Shown one piece after another: positions 14,564 through 22,642 of a DNA stretch of 26,349 nucleotides. Position 1 is the first letter of the stretch, and each line of letters starts with the position of its first letter. The stretch comes from Bacteroides sp. Lineage in GTDB: Bacteria > Bacteroidota > Bacteroidia > Bacteroidales > Bacteroidaceae. The notes beneath the pieces were generated by a model. The model did no database searches and was not told where the DNA came from. It saw nothing but the letters and a program-made list of their open reading frames with translations. The DNA is taken from contig JASLIW010000145.1 of assembly GCA_030152865.1 (NCBI GenBank), positions 1-26,349 of the forward strand, given 5' to 3'. The position numbers and the translations under genes were made by a program.

Positions 14564-16025
14564 GGTTTTTATGGATTTCTTTCTGTTGTTTATTTGATGT
14601 TGAATAGATATATAAGCCCGTAAAAGTAAGTAATCCGTTGAGCATTAACAACTCATAGCCCAATTTGTAATTAAATAGATCTAGGGTGTACTGGTCTAGT
14701 AGGTAGCAAAGAAGCGGAGCTGCTAAGGCGATATAAGGCACATACTTATCTTGGGTTTTTCTTTTTGTGAATAGTCCAAAGGCAAACATACCGAGCAGTG
14801 GACCATAGGTATATGAAGCAATAATATATATGGCGTCTATGACTGTTTGACTTTTCATGAGGTCTACAAAGCTTATGCAAAGAATTAAAAGGAGCGATAA
14901 GGCAATATGTACCCTGCGTCTTTTTTTTATCGCAAGAGCAGGCTTGTCTTCTTCTGTGTTGAGTAGGTCTACGCACACACTAGTGGTCATAGCGGTGAGT
15001 GCGGAGTCAGAATTACTAAATGCTGCAGCTATAATGCCTATGGTGAAAAGTACAATAACGCCCTGTCCCAGATAGCCTTCAGTAGCTAACATGGGGAGTA
15101 AATCGTCTGATTGAGTAGGAAGTTGAAGTCCTAGTTTGCTGCTCAATAGCAGGAGTAAGATGCCTAGGCTAAGAAAAAGAAAGTTGAGGGGAATAAATGC
15201 AAACCCATACGTGTACATGTTCTTTTGAGCATCTTTGAGGTTTTTACAACTCAGATTTTTTTGCATCATATCCTGATCTAGTCCAGTCATGACAATGACT
15301 ATAAAGATACCACTCAAAAACTGTTTGAAGAAGTTTTGTTTACTGACCCAGTCGTCCCATACAAAGATGCGACTGTTAGGGTGAGCTTGTACTGTATTCC
15401 AAGCTTCTACTAGATTTAAATCGAGCTGCGACAAAACAGAATAAATAATGGCTAGTAGGGCCAAAACCAGGCATAGTGTCTGTAGGGCATCGGTCCATAC
15501 TATGGTTTTGATACCACTTTGGTGCGTATATATCCAGACTAAGCTTACAGCTCCTGTAGCGATCAGCCATAAGGGTATAGATAGGTCACGAAACACAAAA
15601 TGCTGTAGTATTAAGCAGACTAGGTATAGCTTGGCTGCGGTGCCCAACATCCGAGAGAGTAGGAAAAACAACGATCCCGTTTGGTAAGCTTTTTTGCCAA
15701 TGCGCTGATTGAGGTAGGAGTAGATGCTGGTCAACCCTAATTTATAGTAAAGAGGGAGCAATACATGAGCAACAATAAGGTAGCCAAAAAAGAAGCCAAA
15801 CACCATTTGCATATACGTCATATCTATGTGGATGGGCATACCAGGAACAGAAACAAAAGTTACTCCCGATATTGAGGCTCCTATCATACCGATAGCTACG
15901 ATAAACCAAGGTGACTGGTTATCAGCCTTGAAAAATGTGCTATTGGAACTTCCTGCTTTACCTGTGATTGTAGAAATCAAAAACAAAAGTAAGAAGTAGA
16001 TGATGATGGTGATGAGTACTAACAT
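14550..16025 (-). CDS. Sodium:solute symporter family protein
   Basis: Inner-membrane SSS-family transporter (LeuT fold) of 491 residues with about 13 predicted helices. Family features are the N-terminal helix LVLITIIIYFLLLFLISTITG, the motif GASISGVTFVSVPGMPI in the second helix, and GIIAAAFSNSDSALTAMTTSV around residue 330, which supplies the sodium-site serines. The substrate is not evident. The -7 box TATATTTG ends 8 nt before ATG, so the transcript may have an extremely short leader. It overlaps engB by 14 nt. Confidence 0.92.
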   Translation of the reverse strand: MLVLITIIIYFLLLFLISTITGKAGSSNSTFFKADNQSPWFIVAIGMIGASISGVTFVSVPGMPIHIDMTYMQMVFGFFFGYLIVAHVLLPLYYKLGLTSIYSYLNQRIGKKAYQTGSLFFLLSRMLGTAAKLYLVCLILQHFVFRDLSIPLWLIATGAVSLVWIYTHQSGIKTIVWTDALQTLCLVLALLAIIYSVLSQLDLNLVEAWNTVQAHPNSRIFVWDDWVSKQNFFKQFLSGIFIVIVMTGLDQDMMQKNLSCKNLKDAQKNMYTYGFAFIPLNFLFLSLGILLLLLSSKLGLQLPTQSDDLLPMLATEGYLGQGVIVLFTIGIIAAAFSNSDSALTAMTTSVCVDLLNTEEDKPALAIKKRRRVHIALSLLLILCISFVDLMKSQTVIDAIYIIASYTYGPLLGMFAFGLFTKRKTQDKYVPYIALAAPLLCYLLDQYTLDLFNYKLGYELLMLNGLLTFTGLYIYSTSNKQQKEIHKNHAYN

Positions 16026-16033
16026 AATGGGTG

Positions 16034-16041
16034 CAAATATA
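16034..16041 (-). promoter_or_regulatory. -7 box directly before the symporter gene
   Basis: TATATTTG on the minus strand (16041-16034) is a perfect TAnnTTTG and ends 8 nt before the ATG. No -33 TTG is seen at the usual distance. Confidence 0.4.
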
Positions 16042-16149
16042 CGATAAATTGTAGACTAGTCTTAAATTGTTAAATATAATCACATGAAGACTTGCATTCA
16101 TTTTGCAAGGGATTTTTAGAATCAGAAGAGGATATACTGAATTCCTTCT

Positions 16150-16157
16150 TATATTTG
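16150..16157 (+). promoter_or_regulatory. -7 box of the recR operon
   Basis: TATATTTG is a perfect match to TAnnTTTG, 24 nt upstream of the recR start. A -33 TTG is not visible at normal spacing. Confidence 0.4.
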
Positions 16158-16181
16158 TAGGGTCAAAATAGATTAGCATAT

Positions 16182-16799
16182 ATGAATCAACAATACCCAT
16201 CGATTTTACTAGAAAAAGCAATAGATGAATTTGCTAAGTTGCCTGGCATTGGGCGTAAAACCGCTATGCGCTTGGTTTTACATCTGCTACGCCAAGAGCA
16301 GTCAGAAGTAGAGTCTTTCAGTCATGCCATCTTACGCCTAAAGCGTGAGGTACAATACTGTGATACGTGCCACAATATTTCTGATGCTGCTCGTTGCCAG
16401 ATTTGTGCCAATCCCAATCGGGATCACTCGGTTGTATGTGTGGTAGAAAACATTAGGGATGTGATGGCTATTGAGGCAACACAACAATATAGGGGTGTTT
16501 ACCATGTGCTAGGGGGGATAATATCACCTATGGATGGCATAGGCCCTAGTGATTTAGAGATAAACAGCTTAATAGAACGCGTGCAAGAAGGAGGGATTAA
16601 GGAGGTTATTTTTGCCTTAAGTACAACGATGGAGGGTGATACAACTAATTTCTACATCTACCGTAAGCTCAAAGATTATTCGGTAGAGATGAGCGTGCTT
16701 TCTCGCGGTGTATCTGTAGGAGATGAGCTGGCTTATGCCGATGAGGTAACCTTAGGACGTAGTATCGTAAACAGAACAAAGTTCTCCATGACACTTTAA
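16182..16799 (+). CDS. recR: Recombination protein RecR
   Basis: Acts with RecO/RecF to load RecA at gaps in damaged DNA. The 205-residue protein has the N-terminal helix-hairpin-helix KLPGIGRKTAMRL (19-31) and a zinc finger with Cys60, 63, 72 and 75 (YCDTCHN, CQICANPNRD). The Toprim domain starts at VCVVEN (Glu89) and includes YHVLGGIISPMDGIGPSDL. The Walker-like end ELAYADEVTLGRSI is intact. It is first in a plus-strand operon, with the membrane protein 2 nt downstream and the GNAT gene after that. Confidence 0.97.
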   Translation: MNQQYPSILLEKAIDEFAKLPGIGRKTAMRLVLHLLRQEQSEVESFSHAILRLKREVQYCDTCHNISDAARCQICANPNRDHSVVCVVENIRDVMAIEATQQYRGVYHVLGGIISPMDGIGPSDLEINSLIERVQEGGIKEVIFALSTTMEGDTTNFYIYRKLKDYSVEMSVLSRGVSVGDELAYADEVTLGRSIVNRTKFSMTL

Positions 16800-16801
16800 A
16801 T

Positions 16802-17302
16802 ATGAAAATGATGAAAACAGAAGAAGACAGACTGTTGAGTAGCTTAAGTAAGCTGAAATATGTATACTATTCGTTTTGGGTAGTGGTGGTGGTGAGCCTG
16901 TGTATCGGTGAGTTTTGGACCTCCATAAACGGCCTTTTTGCTGATAATGAGTTGGCTAAATATGTGGCAGAGGTACTAACAATAGTAGTCGCAGGTTTGT
17001 CTATTCCTATTTCATTAAAACTGGTGGGTAGTCAAGTTAAAAAAATAAAGTCTACTACAGCTATTGATGAGGCTTGTCAAATCTATCTTTATTGGTCTAG
17101 ACTGCGTGTCTTTTTACTTGCTATAGCGGCTGTAGTGGCTATAGCTACACATTATCTTTTTCTAAGTTCTGCAGGGGCTTTATGTGCAGTAATAGTTTGT
17201 ATTGCCGCTTTTCTCTGTGTGCCTTCTCGCAAGAAGCTCAATTATGTTCTATCACCTATTTTGTCTCAAGATGAAGAAGAACTTAAAAATCAGGAAGACT
17301 AA
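16802..17302 (+). CDS. Hypothetical four-helix membrane protein
   Basis: I do not recognise a named family. The 166 residues show four hydrophobic helices at about 20-38, 52-76, 101-118 and 121-142. The N-terminus is polar (MKMMKTEEDRLLSSLSKL) and the C-terminal tail is acidic (SQDEEELKNQED). A loop rich in Lys (GSQVKKIKSTTAIDEA) sits between helices 2 and 3. It starts 2 nt after recR and ends 3 nt before the GNAT gene, so it is surely co-expressed with them. Start codons at residues 1, 3 and 4 are all possible. Confidence 0.8.
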   Translation: MKMMKTEEDRLLSSLSKLKYVYYSFWVVVVVSLCIGEFWTSINGLFADNELAKYVAEVLTIVVAGLSIPISLKLVGSQVKKIKSTTAIDEACQIYLYWSRLRVFLLAIAAVVAIATHYLFLSSAGALCAVIVCIAAFLCVPSRKKLNYVLSPILSQDEEELKNQED

Positions 17303-17305
17303 CTT

Positions 17306-17842
17306 ATGTATACTTTCAAGAGATTAGAATCAGACCGTATTTACTTGCGTGCCATAGAACCTGAAGACCTAGATTTATTACATCAGGTAGAGAATGATCC
17401 TGCTAGCTGGGATGCGGGCCATAACAAAATGCCTTACTCTCGATTTTTTCTTAAAAACTACTTGGAGAGTTTGACTGGTGATATTTTTCAAGATCGCAAG
17501 CTCCGTTTAATTATTGCGAGTAAAGAAGGTCAAGAACCACTAGGTATCATTGATTTATATGATATCTCTCCCATCAGCCTAAAAGCGGAGACAGGAATTA
17601 TCATATTTGAAGAATACCGTGGACAAGCTTACGGCAAAGAAGCTACGATGCTCCTCTTAGATTATGCTTTTAAGCGTTTGCTGCTGCATCAGGTATATGC
17701 TACCACTTCCGCTACGAATGAAGCGGCTATAGCCCTTTATCAATCTTGTGGCTTTGAACAAACGGGGCGTTTCAAGGATTGGCAGTTAACGCTCACAGGT
17801 TTTCAAGATGAGCTCTTATTTCAGTGTTTTACCGACGTTTAG
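17306..17842 (+). CDS. GNAT family N-acetyltransferase (RimJ/SpeG-like)
   Basis: Acetyl-CoA-dependent N-acetyltransferase of 178 residues. The N-terminal LESDRIYLRAIEPEDLDLLHQVENDP is typical of the Acetyltransf_3 (RimJ/RimL/SpeG) type. EEYRGQAYGKEATMLLLDYAF is the acetyl-CoA pyrophosphate-binding loop, with the usual QxxGxG/A pattern. NEAAIALYQSCGFEQTGRF is the C-terminal motif B. The substrate could be a ribosomal protein N-terminus or a polyamine, and the sequence does not decide. Its stop codon interlocks with the yqgE stop on the other strand. Confidence 0.9.
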   Translation: MYTFKRLESDRIYLRAIEPEDLDLLHQVENDPASWDAGHNKMPYSRFFLKNYLESLTGDIFQDRKLRLIIASKEGQEPLGIIDLYDISPISLKAETGIIIFEEYRGQAYGKEATMLLLDYAFKRLLLHQVYATTSATNEAAIALYQSCGFEQTGRFKDWQLTLTGFQDELLFQCFTDV

Positions 17843-18429
17843 TTTAGTGAGGGTATTAGTGGATACCTCGCCCAGAGTTTGTACTTACCACCCATACTTT
17901 TTAGCAGCTCTTGCCATAATAGGTCATATCTTTGATGTATTAGGTATAAGGCTGGTGCTTCCGTTATGATCCAAGAGTTTGCTTTAAGCTCTTCTTCAAG
18001 TTGAGAATCCCCCCAACCAGAATAGCCCAAAAAGAATTTAAACTGATTGGGATCTAGCTTGCGTTCTGCTAATAATTGTTTTACCTGATCAAAATTACCA
18101 TTGAAGTATAGATTTTTAGTGAGTGGGAAAGCACCCTCTATATCTGGGTAGGTATGAATAAAGAATAAAACTTCTTCACCTAACGGCCCCCCTCTAAATA
18201 GGGGTATCTCTTCCAAATGTTCTAGTTCTGGAATCAACTCATTTAGGGTTTGGATTAAGGGTACGTTAATTATAAGCCCCATACTATTTTCTATAGTGTG
18301 GCTGACAAGTAATACCACAGATCTACAGAATGGGTAGCCTGTAAGAAATGGATCAGCCAAGAGGAGTTTGCCTGGGGCAGGCACTTCTTTATTGTAAATT
18401 ATATTGAAAATATTATCTGTATTTTTCAT
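17839..18429 (-). CDS. YqgE/AlgH family protein
   Basis: Conserved 196-residue protein of the UPF0301 (YqgE/AlgH) family, whose biochemical role is unsettled. Family blocks seen are PGKLLLADP (19-27), RSVVLLVSH (36-44), MGLIINVPL, RGGPLGEEVLFFIHT and GYSGWGDSQLEEEL (135-148). There is no signal peptide, so it is cytoplasmic. It is convergent with the GNAT gene: the two stop codons share bases 17840-17841, with no terminator between them. Confidence 0.95.
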   Translation of the reverse strand: MKNTDNIFNIIYNKEVPAPGKLLLADPFLTGYPFCRSVVLLVSHTIENSMGLIINVPLIQTLNELIPELEHLEEIPLFRGGPLGEEVLFFIHTYPDIEGAFPLTKNLYFNGNFDQVKQLLAERKLDPNQFKFFLGYSGWGDSQLEEELKANSWIITEAPALYLIHQRYDLLWQELLKSMGGKYKLWARYPLIPSLN

Positions 18430-18545
18430 GCGACTAAGATAATTAAATCCATTGGTAAATTAAATATTTTGGCAAATAAATACATAAAAAAAAGCTACTT
18501 ACTGATGAGGTAATAGTTCTTTTTGAAAATATTTTTGGAAAACTA

Positions 18546-18575
18546 TTGCAGTTCCACAAAACTTGTCTATATTTG
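18546..18575 (+). promoter_or_regulatory. Promoter of tRNA-Asp
   Basis: TTG (18546-18548), a 19-nt spacer and TATATTTG (18568-18575) match the Bacteroidetes promoter. The predicted start near 18581 leaves a 5' leader of about 36 nt for RNase P to remove. Confidence 0.65.
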
Positions 18576-18616
18576 CATCATCAATCAAGCTAGTAGCGCT
18601 TGTTGAGGTATAAAAA

Positions 18617-18690
18617 GGTGTGTTAGTTCAGCTGGTTAGAATGCCTGCCTGTCACGCAGGAGGTCACGGGTTCGAGTCCCGTACATACCG
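18617..18690 (+). tRNA. tRNA-Asp (GTC)
   Basis: A 74-nt cloverleaf. The acceptor stem pairs GGTGTGT (18617-18623) with ACATACC (18683-18689), including one G-U, with discriminator G. The D arm is TTCAGCTGGTTAGAA. The anticodon stem CCTGC/GCAGG encloses loop CTGTCAC with anticodon GTC at 18651-18653. The T arm is CGGGTTCGAGTCCCG. CCA is not encoded. Confidence 0.97.
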
Positions 18691-18694
18691 CAGA

Positions 18695-18733
18695 AAAGAG
18701 CAAGCTTCCATTGTGTAAGTTTGCTCTTTTTTT
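18695..18733 (+). terminator. Terminator after tRNA-Asp
   Basis: AAAGAGCAAGCTT (18695-18707) and AAGTTTGCTCTTT (18717-18729) form a 13-bp stem with one G-U pair and a 9-nt loop, followed by more T residues. It begins 5 nt after the tRNA and makes the tRNA a single-gene unit. Confidence 0.88.
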
Positions 18734-18835
18734 GTAGTATTCTTTAGAAACAAGGTTTACGCTTTGCTTGTGCATTTATCTTAAAAAGTAGTTAATAATA
18801 AATGCATCCTTGCAAAAAAAAGCGATATTTGTAGA

Positions 18836-19489
18836 ATGGGAAATTTAGGAAGCTTGCTTGATGTCGTAATTAAAGGCTTAATTATAGGGGTTGTAGTATC
18901 AGCTCCTATGGGTCCTGTAGGTGTGTTATGTGTACAGCGTACCCTAAACAAAGGGCGCTGGTATGGATTCATCACAGGCTTTGGAGCTGCTATTAGTGAT
19001 ATCATATATGCTGTTCTTACAGGCTTTGGTATGAGTATTGTCATAGAGCTGATAGATAAAAACCAGTTTTACTTACAGCTTTTCGGCAGCATTCTACTTT
19101 TAGGATTCGGTATTTATACTTTTCTGTCCAACCCCGCCAAATCCCTTCGTCCCGCCAATCGCAATAAAGACTCTTATGTGAGAAACTTTGTAACGGCTCT
19201 ACTCGTTACCCTCTCTAATCCACTAATTATATTTCTATTTATAACGCTGTTTGCCCGATTTTCATTTGTGCGCTCAGATATGCACTTTTCAGAAGTACTA
19301 GTAGGTTATAGTGCAATAGCTATAGGTGCTTTAATTTGGTGGTTTGGGCTTACCTATGTGGTTCATCGAGTGAGCACACACTTTAATCCTCGGGGAATTT
19401 GGATTATGAATAGAATTATAGGTAGCATTGTGAGTATAGTTGCTCTTGCAGGAGTTGTAGTAACCCTTTGTGGTGGTTCACTTTACTGA
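18836..19489 (+). CDS. LysE family exporter
   Basis: Inner-membrane amino-acid exporter of the LysE/RhtB superfamily, 217 residues with six predicted helices. The first helix carries the family motif GVVVSAPMGPVGVLCVQRTLNKGR (residues about 18-41). Other family parts are GFGAAISDIIYAVLTGFG and the TLSNPLIIFLFITLFAR segment after helix 3. The substrate is unknown. A -7-like GATATTTG (18824-18831) ends only 4 nt before ATG. DUF4924 follows 24 nt downstream. Confidence 0.92.
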   Translation: MGNLGSLLDVVIKGLIIGVVVSAPMGPVGVLCVQRTLNKGRWYGFITGFGAAISDIIYAVLTGFGMSIVIELIDKNQFYLQLFGSILLLGFGIYTFLSNPAKSLRPANRNKDSYVRNFVTALLVTLSNPLIIFLFITLFARFSFVRSDMHFSEVLVGYSAIAIGALIWWFGLTYVVHRVSTHFNPRGIWIMNRIIGSIVSIVALAGVVVTLCGGSLY

Positions 19490-19513
19490 TAAATCGTCTT
19501 ATTCCAACTTGTT

Positions 19514-20068
19514 ATGTATAAAATAGCTAGAAAACTTAAAAAGAAGAATATAACTGAGTATCTTATATACATGTGGCAGGTGGAAGATCTGATACGTGCC
19601 AATCAATTTAATATTGATAAGATCAAAGCTAGCTTGATTGATCCTATGCCTTCGCTTTCTGAAGAGGAGCTAAAAGCTGAGCTACAATGGTTTACCGAGC
19701 TGATTGATATGATGTATACTGAAGGAGTAAAGGAGTCAGGGCATCTGCAAATTAATCAAAATGTGATTATACAGCTGAATGATTTGCACCAAGAGCTCAT
19801 TTCATGTACAAAGTATCCCCTCTATAATGCAGCATTTTATAAGGCTCTACCTTTTATAGCTGAGTTGCGAGCCAAAAATAATGAAGAAAAGAAATGTGAT
19901 ATAGAGATGTGCTTCGATGCCTTATATGGAGTTATATTATTAAGGCTTCAAAAGAAAGAACTTACAGAACAAACAAAGAAAGCGGTAGACTTAATTGCTA
20001 ATTTTGTAGCAGTGTTGGCCAATTATTATGCCAAAGATAAAGCAGGTGAATTAAAACTAACTGACTAA
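19514..20068 (+). CDS. DUF4924 family protein
   Basis: Cytoplasmic, mostly helical protein of 184 residues matching the Bacteroidetes DUF4924 type: MYKIARKLKKKNITEYLIYMWQVED at the N-terminus, a GHLQINQNVIIQLNDLHQEL centre and a LKLTD end. No catalytic motif or membrane segment is visible and the function is unknown. Its stop overlaps the rfbD start by one base (TAATG), so the two are translationally linked. Confidence 0.85.
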   Translation: MYKIARKLKKKNITEYLIYMWQVEDLIRANQFNIDKIKASLIDPMPSLSEEELKAELQWFTELIDMMYTEGVKESGHLQINQNVIIQLNDLHQELISCTKYPLYNAAFYKALPFIAELRAKNNEEKKCDIEMCFDALYGVILLRLQKKELTEQTKKAVDLIANFVAVLANYYAKDKAGELKLTD

Positions 20069-20925
20069 TGAATATTCTGATTACAGGTTCTAACGGACAG
20101 CTGGGTTGTGAGTTTAAAGCACTAGCACCCACTTATCCTGAACTCTGTTTCTTCTTTACTGATTCAGCTTCTTTGGATATTTGTAATGAAGAAGCAGTGC
20201 GAGATTATGTATCGACACATGCTATTGATGTGATTGTTAACTGTGCTGCTTATACAGCAGTTGATGCAGCCGAAGATAATGCAGTAGACTGTGATAAGGT
20301 CAACCACTCGGCTGTAGCTCATATAGCAAAGATAGCTGAAGAGTTTAACGCAGCCGTAGTTCACTTCTCTACGGATTATGTTTTTGATGGTAGCAAGAGT
20401 GAACCCTATACCGAAGAAGACCCCACCTCTGCCAAAGCCATTTATGGCATTACCAAGGTGGCAAGTGAGCGAGTAGTCTTGGCCAAATGTAGCCAAGCTA
20501 TGGTTGTTCGTACCTCATGGCTTTACTCTTCTTTTGGACACAACTTTGTAAAGACAGTTTTAAAGCAACTGCAAAGTAGAGGCACGATGGGTGTTGTTTA
20601 TGATCAAGTAGGTAGCCCTACTTATGCTGGAGATTTAGCTGTATTTGTACTAAAAGCTTTGCAGCTAGGGCTTAAGCCGGGAGTATATCACTACAGCAAT
20701 GAGGGAGTTTGTTCTTGGTATGATTTTGCTAAAGCTATTCAGCGTTTAGCTAAACTTGAAGGTGAAATTTACCCGATCTTATCGGAAGAGTATCCAACGA
20801 AAGCTCCTCGTCCTTCTTACTCTGTTCTCAACACCAGCAAGGTAAAAGAAGCTTATTCTATTAAAATACCTTATTGGGTGGACAGCTTAGAAAAGTGCAT
20901 AGAAAAAATTAAAAACAATAAATAA
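20068..20925 (+). CDS. rfbD: dTDP-4-dehydrorhamnose reductase
   Basis: Last enzyme of dTDP-L-rhamnose synthesis, reducing dTDP-4-keto-L-rhamnose with NAD(P)H. The 285-residue SDR-extended protein has the nucleotide motif GSNGQLG (7-13), VVHFSTDYVFDG with Thr102-Asp103, and YGITK with catalytic Tyr126 and Lys130. The C-terminal substrate part includes TSWLYSSFGHNFVKTVL, GSPTYAGDLA and the closing RPSYSVLNTSKV. The other rfb genes (A, B, C) are not adjacent, which is common in Bacteroidales. It overlaps DUF4924 by 1 nt. Confidence 0.94.
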   Translation: MNILITGSNGQLGCEFKALAPTYPELCFFFTDSASLDICNEEAVRDYVSTHAIDVIVNCAAYTAVDAAEDNAVDCDKVNHSAVAHIAKIAEEFNAAVVHFSTDYVFDGSKSEPYTEEDPTSAKAIYGITKVASERVVLAKCSQAMVVRTSWLYSSFGHNFVKTVLKQLQSRGTMGVVYDQVGSPTYAGDLAVFVLKALQLGLKPGVYHYSNEGVCSWYDFAKAIQRLAKLEGEIYPILSEEYPTKAPRPSYSVLNTSKVKEAYSIKIPYWVDSLEKCIEKIKNNK

Positions 20926-20934
20926 AATAAAGAG

Positions 20935-20960
20935 AAGAGTGGTAGTAAGCTACCACTCTT
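20935..20960 (+). terminator. Hairpin between rfbD and prfC
   Basis: AAGAGTGGTAG (20935-20945) and CTACCACTCTT (20950-20960) form a perfect 11-bp stem with loop TAAG. Only three T residues end the stem, so termination may be partial and prfC may receive read-through. No clear promoter lies between the hairpin and prfC (18 nt). Confidence 0.6.
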
Positions 20961-20978
20961 TAACTTGACAAATAAATT

Positions 20979-22553
20979 ATGGCAAAAAATCACGAAATAG
21001 AAAGACGTCGTACCTTTGCTATTATTGCTCACCCCGATGCGGGTAAAACTACTTTGACTGAGAAGTTTCTACTATTTGGAGGTCAGATACAGGTTGCTGG
21101 AGCAGTAAAAAGTAATAAGATTAAAAAGACAGCTACCAGTGACTGGATGGAAATAGAAAAGCAGCGTGGTATTTCTGTAACCACTTCTGTTATGGAGTTT
21201 GATTATAAAGATTATAAAGTCAATATTCTAGACACTCCAGGTCACCAAGACTTCGTTGAAGATACATTTCGTACGCTGACAGCAGTAGATAGCGTAATTA
21301 TTGTAGTAGATGGTGCGCGAGGTGTGGAAACCCAGACTCGCAAGCTAATGGAAGTATGTCGCTTACGCAAGACACCAGTTATTGTATTCGTCAATAAATT
21401 AGACAGAGAGGGGAGAGATCCATTCGATCTGTTAGATGAGCTAGAAGAAGAGCTACAAATAGGGGTGCGTCCACTTTCTTGGCCTATAGGGCAAGGAGCT
21501 CAATTCAAAGGTGTATATAATATATACGAGGAGAAACTCGATCTTTATCGCCCTTCTAAGCAGAAAGTAACTGAGAAAATAGAGGTTGATGTCCATAGCC
21601 CTGAGCTTACAAACTACATCGATGAGAGTCAAGCTGAGCAGCTGCGCGAAGATCTGGAGCTGGTAGAAGGTGTTTATTCTAAATTTAATCGGGAAGATTA
21701 TTTAAACGCTGAGCTAGCACCCGTATTTTTCGGTTCGGCACTGACCAACTTTGGTGTGAAAGAACTTCTAGACTGCTTTGTCGAAATAGCTCCTAGCCCG
21801 CTTCCAACAGAAGCCAATGAGCGTATTGTTGAGCCAGAAGAACCTAAGTTTACGGGCTTTATCTTTAAGATTACAGCTAATATTGATCCCAACCATCGTT
21901 CTTGTATTGCTTTTTGCAAGATCTGTTCAGGTAAGTTTGTGCGAAATGAGCCTTACTATCATGTGAGAGACAAAAAGACCATGCGCTTTTCTTCGCCTAC
22001 GCAGTTTATGGCACAACGTAAAGAAACTGTAGAGGTAGCCTATGCAGGAGATATTATAGGGCTGCCAGATAATGGAAGTTTCAAGATAGGTGATACCTTA
22101 ACAGAGGGTGAAGTACTTCACTTTAAAGACCTACCTAGCTTCTCACCAGAAATGTTTAAGTACATTGAAAATGCTGACCCGATGAAGCAAAAACAACTAG
22201 CCAAGGGTGTAGAGCAGCTCATGAATGAAGGGGTTGCCCAGATGTTTATCAATCAATTTAACAATAGAAAGATTATAGGTACGGTTGGACAGTTGCAGTT
22301 TGAAGTTATAGAGTACCGATTAAAGAATGAGTACAATGCTACATGTCGTTGGGAGCCCTTACGACTTTACAAGGCCTGTTGGATAGAGAGTGAATCGGCT
22401 GAGGCCTTAGAAGAGTTTAAGAAGCGTAAATACCAATACATGGCAAAAGACATCCATGGTCGGGATGTGTTCTTGGCTGATTCAGCTTATATGCTTCAAA
22501 TGGCTCAAGGCGAGTTTAAGAAGATTAAGTTCCATTTTACCAGTGAGTTCTAA
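20979..22553 (+). CDS. prfC: Peptide chain release factor 3
   Basis: Translational GTPase RF3, which recycles RF1/RF2 from the ribosome after peptide release. The 524 residues match the family. G1 is AHPDAGKTT (17-25); the effector region has DWMEIEKQRGISVTTSVM; G3 is DTPGH (85-89); and G4 is NKLD (139-142). Domain 2 starts at about 280 (FTGFIFKITANIDPNHRSCIAF), and the C-terminal domain has GTVGQLQFEVIEYRLKNEYN. The FGGQIQVAGAVKSNK stretch after G1 separates RF3 from EF-G. A strong terminator shared with rluF follows. Confidence 0.97.
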   Translation: MAKNHEIERRRTFAIIAHPDAGKTTLTEKFLLFGGQIQVAGAVKSNKIKKTATSDWMEIEKQRGISVTTSVMEFDYKDYKVNILDTPGHQDFVEDTFRTLTAVDSVIIVVDGARGVETQTRKLMEVCRLRKTPVIVFVNKLDREGRDPFDLLDELEEELQIGVRPLSWPIGQGAQFKGVYNIYEEKLDLYRPSKQKVTEKIEVDVHSPELTNYIDESQAEQLREDLELVEGVYSKFNREDYLNAELAPVFFGSALTNFGVKELLDCFVEIAPSPLPTEANERIVEPEEPKFTGFIFKITANIDPNHRSCIAFCKICSGKFVRNEPYYHVRDKKTMRFSSPTQFMAQRKETVEVAYAGDIIGLPDNGSFKIGDTLTEGEVLHFKDLPSFSPEMFKYIENADPMKQKQLAKGVEQLMNEGVAQMFINQFNNRKIIGTVGQLQFEVIEYRLKNEYNATCRWEPLRLYKACWIESESAEALEEFKKRKYQYMAKDIHGRDVFLADSAYMLQMAQGEFKKIKFHFTSEF

Positions 22554-22586
22554 TAGGAAGGTTAGAGCGAAACAGTAAGGATAGAA

Positions 22587-22620
22587 AAAAGCGATTTACC
22601 CTCTTGGGTAAATCGCTTTT
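22587..22620. terminator. Bidirectional terminator between prfC and rluF
   Basis: AAAAGCGATTTACCC (22587-22601) and GGGTAAATCGCTTTT (22606-22620) form a perfect 15-bp stem with loop TCTT. T-runs follow in both directions, serving the two convergent genes. Confidence 0.92.
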
Positions 22621-22642
22621 CTTATTTGATTGTGAAGAGTAT

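Noticed and set aside
16091..16109. Hairpin CTTGCA/TGCAAG upstream of recR
   Set aside because: Only 6 bp, between divergent genes where no transcript would need terminating; probably chance.
18617..18733. tRNA-Asp as attachment site of an integrated element
   Set aside because: No integrase, no duplicated tRNA 3' end and no accessory genes are seen nearby; the downstream hairpin is a plain terminator.
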